A program made the translations under genes and the position numbers. Below the pieces are notes generated by a model. The model searched no databases and was not told where the DNA came from. It saw only the letters and a program-made list of their open reading frames with translations. From Parelaphostrongylus tenuis (Eukaryota; Nematoda; Chromadorea; Rhabditida; Metastrongylidae), in assembly GCA_019055375.1 (NCBI GenBank), contig JAHQIW010000215.1, positions 1 through 64,000 of the forward strand: a stretch of 64,000 bases of DNA, in the 5' to 3' direction. Positions 1-10,689 of the stretch are shown piece by piece (position 1 is the first letter of the stretch; each line of letters opens with the position of its first letter).

Positions 1-187
1 CCTACCTTCCCATCCAAGAGGGAGAGAAGAGGGGGGGAAACGGGGAAGGAGGAGGAGCGGAGGGGAGGAGCGGGGAGAAAGAGAGGGGAGCGGGACGAGA
101 GGGGGGGGGGGGAAGAAGGGGGGAGGGAAGGGAGGGGGGGGGGGGGGGGGGGGGGAGGAAGGGGGGGGAGGGGGGGGGAGGGGGGGG

Positions 188-243
<56 letters not shown>

Positions 244-500
244 GGGGGAGGGGAGGGGGGGGGGGGGGGGGACGGGGGAGAGCCGGGGGGGGGCGGGGGG
301 GGGGGGGGGAGGGGGGGGGAGAGGGGGGGGGGGGGAGCGGGGGGGGAGAGGGGGGTAGGGGGGGGGGGGGGGGGGAGGGGGGGGGGGGATGGGAGGAAGG
401 AGGGGGGGCGGAAGGGGACCGACGGAGGGAAGAGAGGAGGCAGGGGGAGGGGGGAGGGGCCGGGGAGGGGAACGGGAGAGCGAGAGGGGGGGGAGAGCGG
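1..500. repeat. G-rich low-complexity tract
   Basis: Almost pure G on the plus strand, with scattered A and rare C or T and uninterrupted runs of tens of G. It is not the nematode telomere repeat TTAGGC and has no regular unit. It ends near 500, where ordinary AT-rich sequence begins. It may be a real homopurine tract or a sequencing or assembly artefact at a contig edge. Confidence 0.9.
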
Positions 501-952
501 TGAGGGAAAAATTCCTTTTTCGTCAGCGATATGTGATAATTAATATGTGTGATTCTTAAGAGCTTCCTTTGTTAGTCAGTGCCACTTGGGCACTAACGGC
601 ATAACATACTCCCAAGCTCTGTAGAGGGCGAAGTCACTGAAAACGTTAATCACTGAACGAAAACAGCAACCACTATTACCAATCTCAAGTCGGCCAAACA
701 AAGGAAATCACCAAGATTAAAGTCGAGATTGAGTAGCAGGATAGCCCAGTGGTTAGTGTGCGGTGTATCAAGAAGCAGCATATTAAGCACGACGCCGATT
801 TCATCACCTCTCCAACATCGTTTTGGAATTGATCAACCAATGACTTAGGTACTCATTGGCTAAAATAGCTCCAACATTCAAAGGATAATCATCTTGACCA
901 GCAATCTGAGACATTTATCGAAAGAAGACGGGTCTTCAAGCAGCAGCCGTAG

Positions 953-1051
953 CAACAACCGAAAGATTCGAAGACCATTGTGGTGGATGAGCGCGAGGAA
1001 ACGAGTCAAATGGCAGAACTGCTTGACGATCCGTGCAGCAAATTGTTATAA
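953..1051 (+). CDS. Possible terminal exon, unknown product
   Basis: Open frame of 32 codons and a TAA, preceded by an AG (951-952) with only a weak pyrimidine tract. The peptide is acidic and polar and ends DEREETSQMAELLDDPCSK plus two leucines, which looks like a protein C-terminus. No upstream exon could be joined. The stretch 501-950 holds no gene that I can support, only an A-box-like tRNA fragment near 741-763. Chance openness over this length is quite possible. Confidence 0.25.
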   Translation, partial: QQPKDSKTIVVDEREETSQMAELLDDPCSKLL

Positions 1052-1643
1052 CCGGTTTTGCGAAATAAATAAAATATCAAGGTTAATAGAAAGTCGGTTT
1101 TTGAATATGTTATAAACATGTTAAGATGAAGGTAAAGTTCGCTCTTTTACGACGAAACTTCATTGAAATTGCTTTGTTGTTAAGAGTGCTAATTGCATTC
1201 AATAGGAAGCGGTGATGTCATTCAGACATATCTAGTGACCTTCAAAAAGAAGAGGAGCTTGCATTAGCACTAATCATTCGATTTGTGAAATATTCGCTTT
1301 TTTTTCAAATTCATAGGTAATACTGGAAATTCACCCATGTGAATGATCACCATTCCTATTTGACTTTTTGAGTATGAAACAAGTTCACTGAGCCTTACCA
1401 TAGCATAGAACGCCATTATAGCTTTGATGAGTCTAGCGAAGGAGTGAATTCTGGACCTGTCAACCATTGCAGAAAACACGACCACATCTAGTTGTGGTGA
1501 TGTCTTAGTCGGAAAGAACGCTATCAATTATTAATGTGCACGGCGCAGCGCTCGAAGAACGCAAATATTAGCGACGAATAATGTGTTGCATTGCATCTTC
1601 ACCTCTGATAGTCAAGTCCGTATGGCTATTTATGGCTTTCTAT

Positions 1644-1985
1644 TAGATCCTTTCATTATTATTTGAGCCAACTTGTCATGTGTCTGGTGAGGGCTCTTGT
1701 ACAGCCTGATACACGTGTTTCGTCCTTACAGACTCATCAGCCGAGCAGAACCCGTCGTCTTTCGATATTTTTATAGTCAGTTCTCTCGGGAGCTCTACTC
1801 CCTTACAGAGAGTCATCGAAGAACGTTTTACACTCTATGTCAAGTGAAATTTTCACCTAACACAGAGTGTTTGCGTACTCGATTGCTCTTTGGCTGGTAT
1901 TTTATCATATTATATCTTTATTTCGAGTGCATTATTAAGATCACGCTCAAATTTCAATAGATCCTTTCATTATATTATTTTAAAT
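1644..1985. mobile_element. Foldback element FB1, copy 1 (partial)
   Basis: Matches copies near 26.3, 46.7, 49.2 and 56.1 kb. Shared landmarks are ATCCTTTCATTATTATTTGA at the left, an ACACGTGTTTCG segment, the word CCGTCGTCTTTCGAT, and an inner TTACACTCTATGTCAAGTGA. In the 26.3 and 56.1 kb copies the two halves are inverted copies of each other. Here only one orientation is clear. The small ORF across it is not coding. Confidence 0.6.
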
Positions 1986-1997
1986 AATTTTAATTAG

Positions 1998-2106
1998 GTT
2001 TGCTGGTTGTTCAACGACGATAAGATGCGTTTCATTGATGTACAAGTTGAAGATACTGCTGACATTTGCCGCCTAACTATCCCATACGTGATGCCCTATC
2101 ATTTCG
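1998..2106 (+). CDS. Internal exon, unknown protein
   Basis: Follows an acceptor with a T-rich tract (AATTTTAATTAG) and ends at a donor GTAAGC. It is phase 0 at the start and phase 1 at the end, with 36 open codons. The peptide contains DDKMRFIDVQVEDTADICRL and then a short hydrophobic stretch. Its phase fits the terminal exon at 2192-2286, giving an intron of 85 bp, which suits a nematode. The exon starts just after an FB1 element. I do not recognise the family. Confidence 0.5.
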
Positions 2107-2191
2107 GTAAGCACTGCACCTGCGTATATCTCTTTTTTCGTTTTAGATCCTTTGCCTTCTGTTCCTTTTTTTTTATATTCGCTTTCGATAG

Positions 2192-2286
2192 TGGTTTATG
2201 GATTGCAGGATAGGGAGGTGGGTGAGAAGACAAAGATCATTTACACTCTTGAGAGTCCGGTCTCTAACAAAGCGTGGGAATTTTGA
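2192..2286 (+). CDS. Terminal exon paired with 1998-2106
   Basis: Begins after TTCGATAG in phase 1, completing a Val codon with the last base of the exon at 1998-2106, and runs to TGA at 2284-2286. The peptide contains GLQDREVGEKTKIIYTLESP, a polar and charged composition typical of coding sequence. An alternative acceptor at 2143-2144 would add a short hydrophobic segment in the same frame. The product is unknown; joining the two exons rests only on phase and spacing. Confidence 0.45.
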
Positions 2287-2507
2287 CTGTTTACCTCAGA
2301 CTCAATAATATTTAGGTTCAATACAGTCTGATAGAATCTCTCAAGCCTTTCATGAGTTTTGGTGTAGTACCTTTAGTGGCGTACGTTTTTCGACGCTGAA
2401 GAACCATAGCTCCACTTTAAGTGAAATGATCTCTTGATGCAGCGTTCTTTCAGAGTGATTGATTGTCAAGTGCATGGCGTACGGCTGTTACATGGGTATA
2501 TGTAATA

Positions 2508-2724
2508 ATACCTTTCAATCGACTTTTCTGAGACCTCGCTTAAAAATCTAATATAGTTGAATGGCATGTGCTACTGATGAGGCTTGCGAGAAAGCCGTAA
2601 TGTACGTCCAACACTAGAGGTTGCTATACTAGACCTCACAAAAGGCTTGTAACATTTCTATCACATTATATTGAATTTTTGAGTGAGGTCTTGAAAACGC
2701 TGATTGAAAGGTATTGTGACAATC
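2508..2724. mobile_element. Small inverted-repeat (MITE-like) element
   Basis: The left end reads AATACCTTTCAATC followed by TGAGACCTCGCTTAA. The right end carries the complement (GAGTGAGGTCTTGAAAACG, then GATTGAAAGGTATTGTG). The imperfect terminal repeats enclose about 120 bp without a usable ORF. A related copy lies near 45.46-45.87 kb. Confidence 0.5.
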
Positions 2725-2898
2725 ATACTGCTTGGTGGATACTCAATTGTCATCTGTAGTACATCGACATTTAGCAGCAGAAAACTCTTCATCGCAGTCG
2801 TTTTGCAATCTTCAAAAAAGTGCTAAAGACAGCGTTCAAATTCTTTACTTTCTCGAGAATGAAATACAGTAAACTAAACAGCTCGTTCGTTTTTTAAG

Positions 2899-2969
2899 GA
2901 ACGTTCACCGTGTTATGCGAAAACGAAGTCGGACGAGCAGTTGCGTCAGCTGAATTGCTACCGCTATAA
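2899..2969 (+). pseudogene. Ig-like (I-set) domain exon relic
   Basis: Follows TTCGTTTTTTAAG in phase 1 and runs to TAA at 2967-2969. The peptide TFTVLCENEVGRAVASAELL fits the F-G strand end of an I-set immunoglobulin domain (G-x-Y/F-x-x-x-x-x-N-x-x-G-x-A), as found in nematode giant muscle proteins. Phase-1 borders are usual for such domains. Only the last third of a domain is present and no upstream part is seen, so this is more likely a relic than a working exon. Confidence 0.35.
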
Positions 2970-3352
2970 GATACATATTGCGTCGTTTATCAAAAATCTG
3001 CTGTCATTATGTGATACTTCGTTAAAAATAACTTAATGCGACATGAATAAAAGCTTCATCAAGTCAGTGATTATATGTGAAGTCAAAACTTTTCTTTTAT
3101 CAAAAAACATTCGACTAGATCCATGAAAGGACACGACATTATTAGCAAATGGTCTTCATGCCAGCTTGAGAGCTCGATAGGTCCAGACAGCTGAACAGGT
3201 AAAGGATGATTGTGAAGCAGTTTCTAATTTTTTAAATCTTCGCAATGAATTTACTTCTTGGTCTTTTATGTCATATTTTACATCTTGAAATTCTAGACAT
3301 GTAAACTTCAGAAAGAGTAACTAAGAGAATTGAGTGGTGAACAGAAAACACG

Positions 3353-3424
3353 GCCTCAGGCGGGAATCGAACCCACGTTTCATCCTATCCGGGGACGCGT
3401 GCTCTACCACTACACCACTGAGGC
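3353..3424 (-). ncRNA. tRNA-like sequence, left arm
   Basis: Read on the minus strand it is 72 nt with a perfect 7 bp acceptor stem (GCCTCAG/CTGAGGC), a B box GGGTTCGATTCCC in a paired T arm, and an anticodon stem CGTCC/GGATG around the loop CCGGATA. That would give anticodon GGA, but position 33 is C, not U, and there is no long variable arm as real tRNA-Ser has. It is tRNA-derived, not a normal tRNA. Confidence 0.6.
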
Positions 3425-3788
3425 ACATTTGCCCGACCACTCATTCTTCTACATCTCAATGTTAACTATCAGCCACCAACCTTTAACAGGTTTGGTCGGG
3501 TATGCGATTTCGCTTTATAAACCCAGTTGAGCTGATAGCTATTCTAATTACTAATACTTCGAAATTACAGTATTTTCACTGCTTTTTTCGCAGTGTTATT
3601 ATGTTCTTAAACTAAGAGAATTGAGTGGATTAATTTAATTTAACTGTAATTTCGAAGTATTAGTAATTAGAATAGCTATCGCTCAACTGGGTTTATAAAG
3701 CGAAATCGCATACCCGACCAAACCTGTTAAAGGTTGGTGGCTGATAGCTAACATTGAGATGTAGAAGAATGAGTGGTCGGGCAAATGT

Positions 3789-3861
3789 GCCCCAGTGGTG
3801 TAAGTGGTAGAGCACGCGTCCCCGGATAGGATGAAACGTGGGTTCGATTCCCGCCTGAGGC
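3789..3861 (+). ncRNA. tRNA-like sequence, right arm
   Basis: Inverted partner of the tRNA-like body at 3353-3424, with the same GGA-bearing loop and B box. It has one acceptor mismatch (GCCCCAG against CTGAGGC) and one extra A in the D arm. TTTTT follows directly at 3866-3870, where a pol III terminator would sit. Confidence 0.6.
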
Positions 3862-4117
3862 CGTGTTTTTGCTCACCACTCAATTCTCTTAGTCATATAG
3901 GTAACATCATAAACACTGCGAAAAAAGCAGTGAAAATACTGTAATTTCAAATTTCAGAAAGAGTACTTCACAACTCAAGGTTCGTTAACGTGCTTGAACG
4001 TTGCAAAGCTCATTCTGGCACCAAAGCGAACGCAAAACTTATGTAGAGCCCTCAGGCACAAAGCGGTTGATCTACAAATAAAAATTTGTCACAATTTCAA
4101 CACGTACAAGAAAACTT

Positions 4118-4436
4118 CGGCGGAATCGATTGCGACAGCTTTATAGAAACGGATTTATTTTTCAGCGAGACAACGCTCATCCACATATTGCTCGTCTAAC
4201 ATTTGGATTTTTTCGAATTTTTCATTTTAATGGGGCTAGGTTGTTTTTTATCTTTTTATAAAAGATAGAACAATTAGTATCGGAACATCCAGTTTATTCA
4301 CCGTAAAGCCCAGATGCTGCTTCAAGTAATTACCATCTTTCCAAGTCCCTGGAACATTCCTTGGCAGGGAAAAGCTTTTCCAAAGTCGATGATGTGATAA
4401 AGCATCTGTCTCAGTATGTTGCTTGAAGGCCAAAAT
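4118..4436 (+). mobile_element. mariner transposase relict (C-terminal half)
   Basis: The plus-strand frame reads NGFIFQRDNAHPHIARLT, the mariner region around the second catalytic Asp. After a frameshift come a YSP motif and SSNYHLSKSLEHSLAGKSF, matching the family's SDYHLFRSL-type region with the third catalytic Asp changed to Asn. Stops and frameshifts are present. No terminal repeats were identified, so the edges are approximate. Confidence 0.75.
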
Positions 4437-4449
4437 TTTATCGTCGAAT

Positions 4450-6690
4450 CATGAAAAAAAAGTACCAAAAACCTAGCAAAACATTGTTGATTTCAATGAT
4501 GCATACTTTGATTTTAAATGTTCATTTTTTAATGCTTGATAAATTCTTTTGTTAAAAAATTTTCGATACAACAAAACTTAATTGTCAAACTAATAATCAA
4601 CAAATGAAATTATAAGCTCGTCAGCAACAAATTCCTCTAGGTGTTTGATGAATAAAGAATAAAAAAATGCTAGACACCGATAATAAATAAGCCTTATTAA
4701 AAGTCAGAAAGCAAAGAGAGTGAATCGTATTTCAAGAAATTTCAACACAGGCAGTAAATGTCTTGTTATTGATAAATACTTTTTTTACAGATGCGCAATC
4801 ACGCACGTGAAAAATTAATCGTTAGAACATTTTAGCAGCTCCAACTGATGCAATGGTCTTTACAGAATCATTCATTGGTTTACTCTTAGTTGTGTTTTAG
4901 CTTGGAAATATCGAACTACATCCTAGAATGGAAGGCCTTGCTTGAGATATATTTAGATAAACACTCTACATTATAATTTGACTGGCAGTACCTCCTAGTC
5001 ACAGTGAGGAGACATTGGGGAATTCCAATCAAAGAATTTAAATCTTCTTGATGATTACTTCTCAGCAGGCACCCAGCAAGTCAAAGAAATTTAATGAAAG
5101 CCTCAGAGCCCAAACTATCACATCAATCATTGCTGAATCAGAAGGGACAGTTCCAAAAATCCATTGGAGAAGTTTGGGAGTCCACACTAACGCAGTCGTA
5201 ATAGGTGGGTCCACTTTAAGTAAATTAGAATTGTAAGTTAGAGAAGTTGATGTTTCTCTTTGAGTAGGCACGAAGTTGACAATAACAATATTTATTGAAT
5301 ATTGGAAAACGGTTACCATTCTACATCTCCAAAAGTTTACAGCGTTATATAATCACCTATTTGTACTGCGATGCCACATGATTCACCGTAATGGAAAAGA
5401 ACGTGATCCTGCGAGTTTGGATACTGTAAACGTGATCTCTTGTCATGCTTCTGGAGATGTTGACGATGGCGAAACAAGTGAACCACTCTGCGTCTATAAA
5501 AAGAAAAAAGGAACTTAATTTTTTGAAATTTATTTGAGAACCACAGGACATGTTGGCTCAAATAATAATTATGAGATATATTTGAGAAATTTGAAAACTC
5601 AACAGAACGCTTGACTAGACACAGATGACACTTAGAGACATAGTGGGCTGAGAAAAAAGTCACCGTATGTACGAGTATTCATGCACTTGCTCCCAAAACT
5701 CGCAGATTATTCTGGACGAATTCTAGATATTTCTGAATTAAACGTAAGGAAGAGTGCCCTATGATTACGCGCGCGTGGCGACTAATGTCTCAGAGTCATC
5801 TATTAACCTGGAATCGACACAATCTTGACCCTAGTAAGACTGTTCGGCTGACCTCCAACAACAAGTTTAGGACTTATCACCAAAAAAAACAGCGAGTGTT
5901 TTAGGGAAGCTGCTTCTCATTCTATTCAAATTAGGACTTCGCCCTTTCTCTAGTTTTTTTTTTTCGTTTTTTTTTCTTCTGGAATTCTTTAAGTATTTGG
6001 CTGAGTGGATTGTGCCAACCTCTCCACGGTTTTTCATGAGAAAACAGCGAACATCAGCCCACTATTGCATGGATTTCTCTATTGATAAGTTCGTGCGCTC
6101 GAAAAGAAAACTTCATTGAACAATGTTGAGGTTGATAGAAAGTGAGTCTTTACCATTAAGAAAGCTCATGAGTCTTTGAAAGATCGCATCATATCAAACA
6201 AAAATATGGACTTTCTGGAACGTTCATGGTGTTCATAATTTGTGCTGGAACCGACTAGTGTATTCATCACACAAGATGGTAACGAATCTATAATCGCACA
6301 AAAGAGTAGTGACGAACTGACGAATCGTATATGTTGAAGACATTGCAAATGGAGAATTTTGGTTCATGTTGTCTAGCACATTGAGGACTCCATTCGAGGA
6401 CTACCTGCTTCTTACCAGAAGATTTCAAAACCCCAAAATGTCTAGATTTCTCTCATGAAGTTCGCATCAGATTTTCACCACGGAAAAATTGCTTAGAGAA
6501 AAAGTTGTAACATGATGCGACTTCAATACAGTTGATATGAGCTCAATAAAAGGGGACTAATGAGCCAAGTTTTTATAGTCGAGCGCTGCTCCACTTTGAA
6601 AAGCTCTACTCGATGCGATTACGAAGATTTATATCGCAAAAAACGAATGACTATGGAAAGTCGACCCGAATAATCTGAAATCGTCGAAAC
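4450..6690. other. No supported gene
   Basis: AT-rich sequence with only short overlapping ORFs on both strands (for example 5062-5663), without convincing splice borders or a recognisable domain. A few T-rich runs lie near 5950-5975. I see nothing to annotate. Confidence 0.5.
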
Positions 6691-6699
6691 GTTTGGTCA

Positions 6700-6850
6700 C
6701 TCGAGTGGACGCCAGCAAACTTTCCACTTCTCACTGTTGCATGCAAGGAAATTCCAGTGGCTTCTTCGCATTCTAGGGATTCGTTAAGCATCATCTCCTC
6801 TCCTAGGGTTTTCATGAGATGCATTGATTAATCAACTTCTTCAAAGGAAG
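6700..6850 (-). mobile_element. RTE LINE 3'-end fragment
   Basis: Resembles the 3' coding end of the LINEs at 19.5 and 47.2 kb. Shared words are CTTCCATTTT/CTTTCCACTT, GCATGCAAG/GCGTGCAAG, CCAGTGG, CTAGGGATTCG, and AAGCATCATCTC followed by TTTCATGA. It lies in the same minus orientation and is heavily diverged. Confidence 0.5.
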
Positions 6851-7149
6851 TAGAAATACAAACTCATTGATGGAAAGTCCAACAAAACGTTCGTCTGCCG
6901 ATGAGCCGTTCAATAGAACCTCAAGCACTTTTAAACTCCTCAAAGTGCTTATATTCTCTTGTTCTGAATTTGTGCTAATTCTTACCGTGCTCACTTGACA
7001 CAACCTTAAGGCCGGACATTCACATATACTACTTTTGCTGAGCATGAATAACGCCGAGAAATGGTTCAAGTTCATGACACAAAAAATTAGGTTCCACTAT
7101 TTGCTCGCATCTCACCATTCTTGTGGCTACAGTTCACTCCATTTCTTGT

Positions 7150-7890
7150 CGTTAAATAAAGAATTAGACAGCAACTAAAAATTGAAAATCGAGAGACCAA
7201 TTTTAGCGCGCCCAAATAAAAGATGCACTACTTAGTCAATTAAGGTCCCAAAAGGACTTTATTGCCATTGAAGTCCCTTCAGTGATATTTTGTCTTTCTA
7301 AGATGACAAAAGTCCCTTAGTTTCAGAGCAAGGGCCTTACAGAATACTATTGTATTTGCAACATGAAATCCATTTTGGCAAACAGCTATTTTTGCAAACA
7401 TCTAATTGTTATGTTGTTCATTAGGTAGAAATGGCGTTATTTCTCCTACTGGTATCACGCTCGAAGTCTCTGCAGTGATATTCTCTCTTTTATTCATCAC
7501 AAGAGCCTCTTTGGTGGCAATAATAGGTCGAATTTATCACAAAAACTACAACTTTGTGATCATAACGCGCTCCGCTTGCTGGCTGACCGTTCTTACCGGA
7601 AAGATGCGCTAACAAGACGGTGCCAACTAGCTGTATTCGCAGCTGGTAACAATTTATGGATTAAGAAGCAATAGTGTGCTCAAAACAGACTACGGACGAA
7701 GATTTGGAAGGAAGAAAACAATGGAAGGTGTATGTGGTCGCCTCTGCTCTGTGGTCAAAGAAAATTTGACATGGAGACTGAGATAGTCTAAAGTCATGAA
7801 CAGATCATCGCCAAGAGAAAACCTCACATTAAAAATTACCTTAGACTATTGTAAAGGTAATAAATATGAGTACTACACTAGGGAAAAGGA
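7150..7890. repeat. Dispersed repeat SD1, copy 1
   Basis: Aligns by eye with 13800-14826. Shared landmarks are AAAAATTGAAAAT near the start, TTTTGGCAAACAGCT, GTTGTTCATTAGGTA, GTGATCATA followed by a GCTCCGC word, GAAAATTTGACA and ATGAGTA at the end. The other copy has a SINE inserted near its start. Neither copy keeps a long ORF, so the nature of the unit is unknown. Confidence 0.75.
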
Positions 7891-7899
7891 GTGGGGTAG

Positions 7900-9300
7900 G
7901 GGGAGGCGTATTCAAGTAATTGTGATTCTTGTCGAAGAGCTTCACCTTGTGAAGTCTCTTTTATGACATTCCATCATTCCATGCTGACAACGTGCTCTTA
8001 GAACTTCAAATAAACAGATACATTTCTCTTTCCATAGAAATGTGATGATACAAACCGGCCTCCGGCAGGCCAAGAGTACGGAGCACGTTATGTAACGAAA
8101 GCGGTACATGTGGTTGTCAAGGGGATAAAATGACTATACTTCCTATGATATAAGTCAGAGGAACTAAAGAAGTTACGATAATAGCAGATAAAGTGAGCAC
8201 CTGATAAGAGAGAGTACAGCACGAAATGGTATTTTGCGGACAAACTTTTGACTCTTGTGTTTGTTGTTTCACTGATATCGATGGATTTAAGGAATGGAAT
8301 GATGTTCTACATTTAACCGATGTATCAAATCGTCCATAATGGCGAGTCTTTTCTATGATTTTTCAGTGATTGATGCTTCTCATACAAATTGTAGATTACT
8401 ACTTATAAGACATGCACATGTGTGTCAAGTGCATTAAATGTTTGTAAAAATTTAACCCAACTATTTGTCAATAAACATAGCACATTTATTAGCAGATGTA
8501 TCAGCTCATCAATTTCTTTTCCATTCAAACTGCATGGCTATGTTTAGAGCGATACGCTTCCAACTGAAGTGGATGCCACAGTAAGCTGTGATTCAGTGAG
8601 CATCGAGAGTCTCCTCCTTTCAAATAATTCCATAGTCAATTACGAAGAAAGCCAAATTACAATAAAACCGATCACTTGCTATGTATTCAAAAAATATTGA
8701 AAAAACCTCGGAAGAAAAGAAATAGTATGAGTGGAATGAAAGCCGAAGTGCGTCGATCAGTGACTTCAATATTCTTCGGCTAGCCGACATACTGTTGTTC
8801 AACATCCGACTCACTACACCGCACCTATCATGTACATTGATGTCATAAGATCAAGCTCTCAGTTCTGTCTGAAAAATGAACCAGAGTGCTTGAGTTTATT
8901 GAGTTTTATGTTTGGTCATTTGCGAATGAAGTCCATTTATAACCTTGGACCTTAACCTCCACTTTTAACTCAATGACGCATACATCACAAAGACGAACAA
9001 TAACAGGAGAAAGGCTTCTGTATCGCGACGGACTGTTTTTTTTTTTTGAAGATTTCACATCAAAGCGAAAACAAACAATGTTTCGTTTCAATAGAAAGGC
9101 TATACGTTGCAGTTTAGACTTTAGGAAAATTTTTATCCAATAAATCACAATTGTAAACATATTGGTTGTTTCAGATTTGATACGTTGGGGAAAAGTTCTG
9201 GGAAAATGCTTGTAACTTTTTTGGGTGTTGGCCATTTTCCGGGTTTTTGGGCTCATTTGAAGGCCCGTCTTCTCCCGCGTTGACTGGTATAAAATTTAAC
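7900..9300. other. No supported gene
   Basis: AT-rich sequence with only short ORFs and no recognisable repeat or exon. The last part (about 9170-9313) may be the 5' untranslated end of the mariner relict that begins at 9314. Confidence 0.45.
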
Positions 9301-9313
9301 TCCTTATTTCAAG

Positions 9314-9500
9314 ATGGAGTTAACAAGAGAGCAAATTAGGCTGTTGGTGATCACGAATGGGTGTTGGGTTCAAATGCAACGGTGGTAAGTGAAGCATAAA
9401 CGTAAGTGAACGTGGTAAGTGAATCTGGTTTGGGGCGGAGATACAGTTGGCACATGTACGATGTATAGGTGGTTCAAAACTGACGAGTTGAAGGGGAGTA
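9314..9500 (+). mobile_element. mariner transposase N-terminal relict
   Basis: An ATG opens MELTREQIRLLV, the usual mariner N-terminus. Further on, in another frame, GDTVGTCTMYRWFKTDE matches the second helix-turn-helix (G-x-T-V-x-x-x-T-x-x-R-W-F-K). The catalytic part is missing. This is a different copy from those at 4.1, 25.5 and 42.4 kb. Confidence 0.6.
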
Positions 9501-9696
9501 CTTTGACTATCAGTTTTGAATTTGTTCGGGTGTAACATGTGCATAAATAATGTTTTACAAGCATTTTCTATAAACTTTTTCCGCGACCTATTATTATTGG
9601 ATTATACTGGGCTATTTCTCCCGATTTCTAACAGGTAATGTTGATTTTAGGTATCGTCTTTGATGAAAAAATATAGAAAGAGTAAGAAATCAATTG

Positions 9697-9969
9697 TCAT
9701 TCTGCTTCATCGGCGCAGAGAATATCGAAAATACTAGCAGCATTATGTAAAGTTCGCATTCCCGCTCCAATGACAAGCGCGCGAATGACCTCTTGGAGGA
9801 AATGGCCGCTTTCTCGAATGAGTTTAAAAAATTTCATACCGTGATAATAGACTATGAATACTCCGTATAATACTAGAAAAGAGAAGAAATCCAAACTCAA
9901 AATGCCTGTCGACAAGGGAAGATTGTGTGCATTGGCGCATGTCATGATATTGGAAATCAGGTGAGCCAA
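9697..9969 (-). CDS. Possible exon with one membrane segment
   Basis: An open 90-codon minus-strand frame with one strongly hydrophobic stretch (about residues 28-43, FFSFLVLYGVFIVYYH), then an amphipathic tail ending in acidic residues and a stop. The length and composition are more coding-like than nearby ORFs. It could be the last exon of a membrane protein. No clear acceptor or upstream exon is seen, and the family is not recognised. Confidence 0.3.
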   Translation of the reverse strand: MAHLISNIMTCANAHNLPLSTGILSLDFFSFLVLYGVFIVYYHGMKFFKLIRESGHFLQEVIRALVIGAGMRTLHNAASIFDILCADEAE

Positions 9970-10689
9970 ATGTGCACTATGCTTCTGATTATGCTCACCC
10001 GATGATCAAGACAATTTAGAAATTTATATACGGCATATCAGAGGAAATCATAATAATTTAACCAATTTACCAACTAAAAGAATATCTTACGGACCTACAG
10101 CTAATAAAACTGAATTAAGTTGATCTTTGATAAATGAAAAGACATTCGCACTGGACATATGTCACTCAACGAAGTTATTAACACCGATCAAATGTGTGTG
10201 ATGGATCTCGTTTCAACTACTGGTAAACGTTCTCCTCAAATGAACCTTCATGTTGATAGAATTCTGACAGCAATTAAGTGTACACAGTTGTATAGCTAAC
10301 TTCGCACCAAACGTTTTCCTCCATTTTCCTCCAAATTATATTTATTCTGTGTCATCTCATTAAGAGTATATGATAGTATCAAAACTCTTTAACCGAAATA
10401 AGTTTTCTATACTAACTGTCAATTTTCAACAAATAAGAAAAAAGCAAATATTTTGAACAGTTTTCAACTAATGAGTGACTGAAAGCAGACTCTGAATATG
10501 GCACGCTGCCTACACATGTGTGACACGCTGTGCTGCCAGCACAACATATAGACACGTAGAATAAGAGGGAGTACGCTGTGAGTACTTCGAACTGGCTCAT
10601 AAGAATGAGCCAACTTATTTTCAACACGCTCCTTCGGCTAATGGACTAAACTGCAATGTAATGAGCATCGTACCTCGGATAGCAGCCAT

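Larger units (their letters stand above)
3320..3893. mobile_element. Palindromic foldback element with two tRNA-like arms
   Basis: Two ~250 bp arms (3320-3570 and 3644-3893) are near-perfect inverted copies around a 73 bp spacer. Each outer edge begins ACTAAGAGAATTGAGTGG, and each arm carries one tRNA-like body facing outward. The spacer holds TTTTCACTGC...GCAGTG, and its complement recurs just outside the right arm (3913-3950) as a 6 bp stem with an A-rich loop. No transposase is present. A second element of the family is at 17720-17952 and a degraded one near 35.5 kb. Confidence 0.85.

Noticed and set aside
1..500. Telomere
   Set aside because: No TTAGGC or other regular repeat; the tract is irregular poly-G.
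3353..3861. Genuine tRNA-Ser(GGA) genes
   Set aside because: C at position 33, a 4-nt variable loop instead of a class II arm, location in palindromic element arms, and many mutated copies argue for tRNA-like sequences rather than functional tRNAs.
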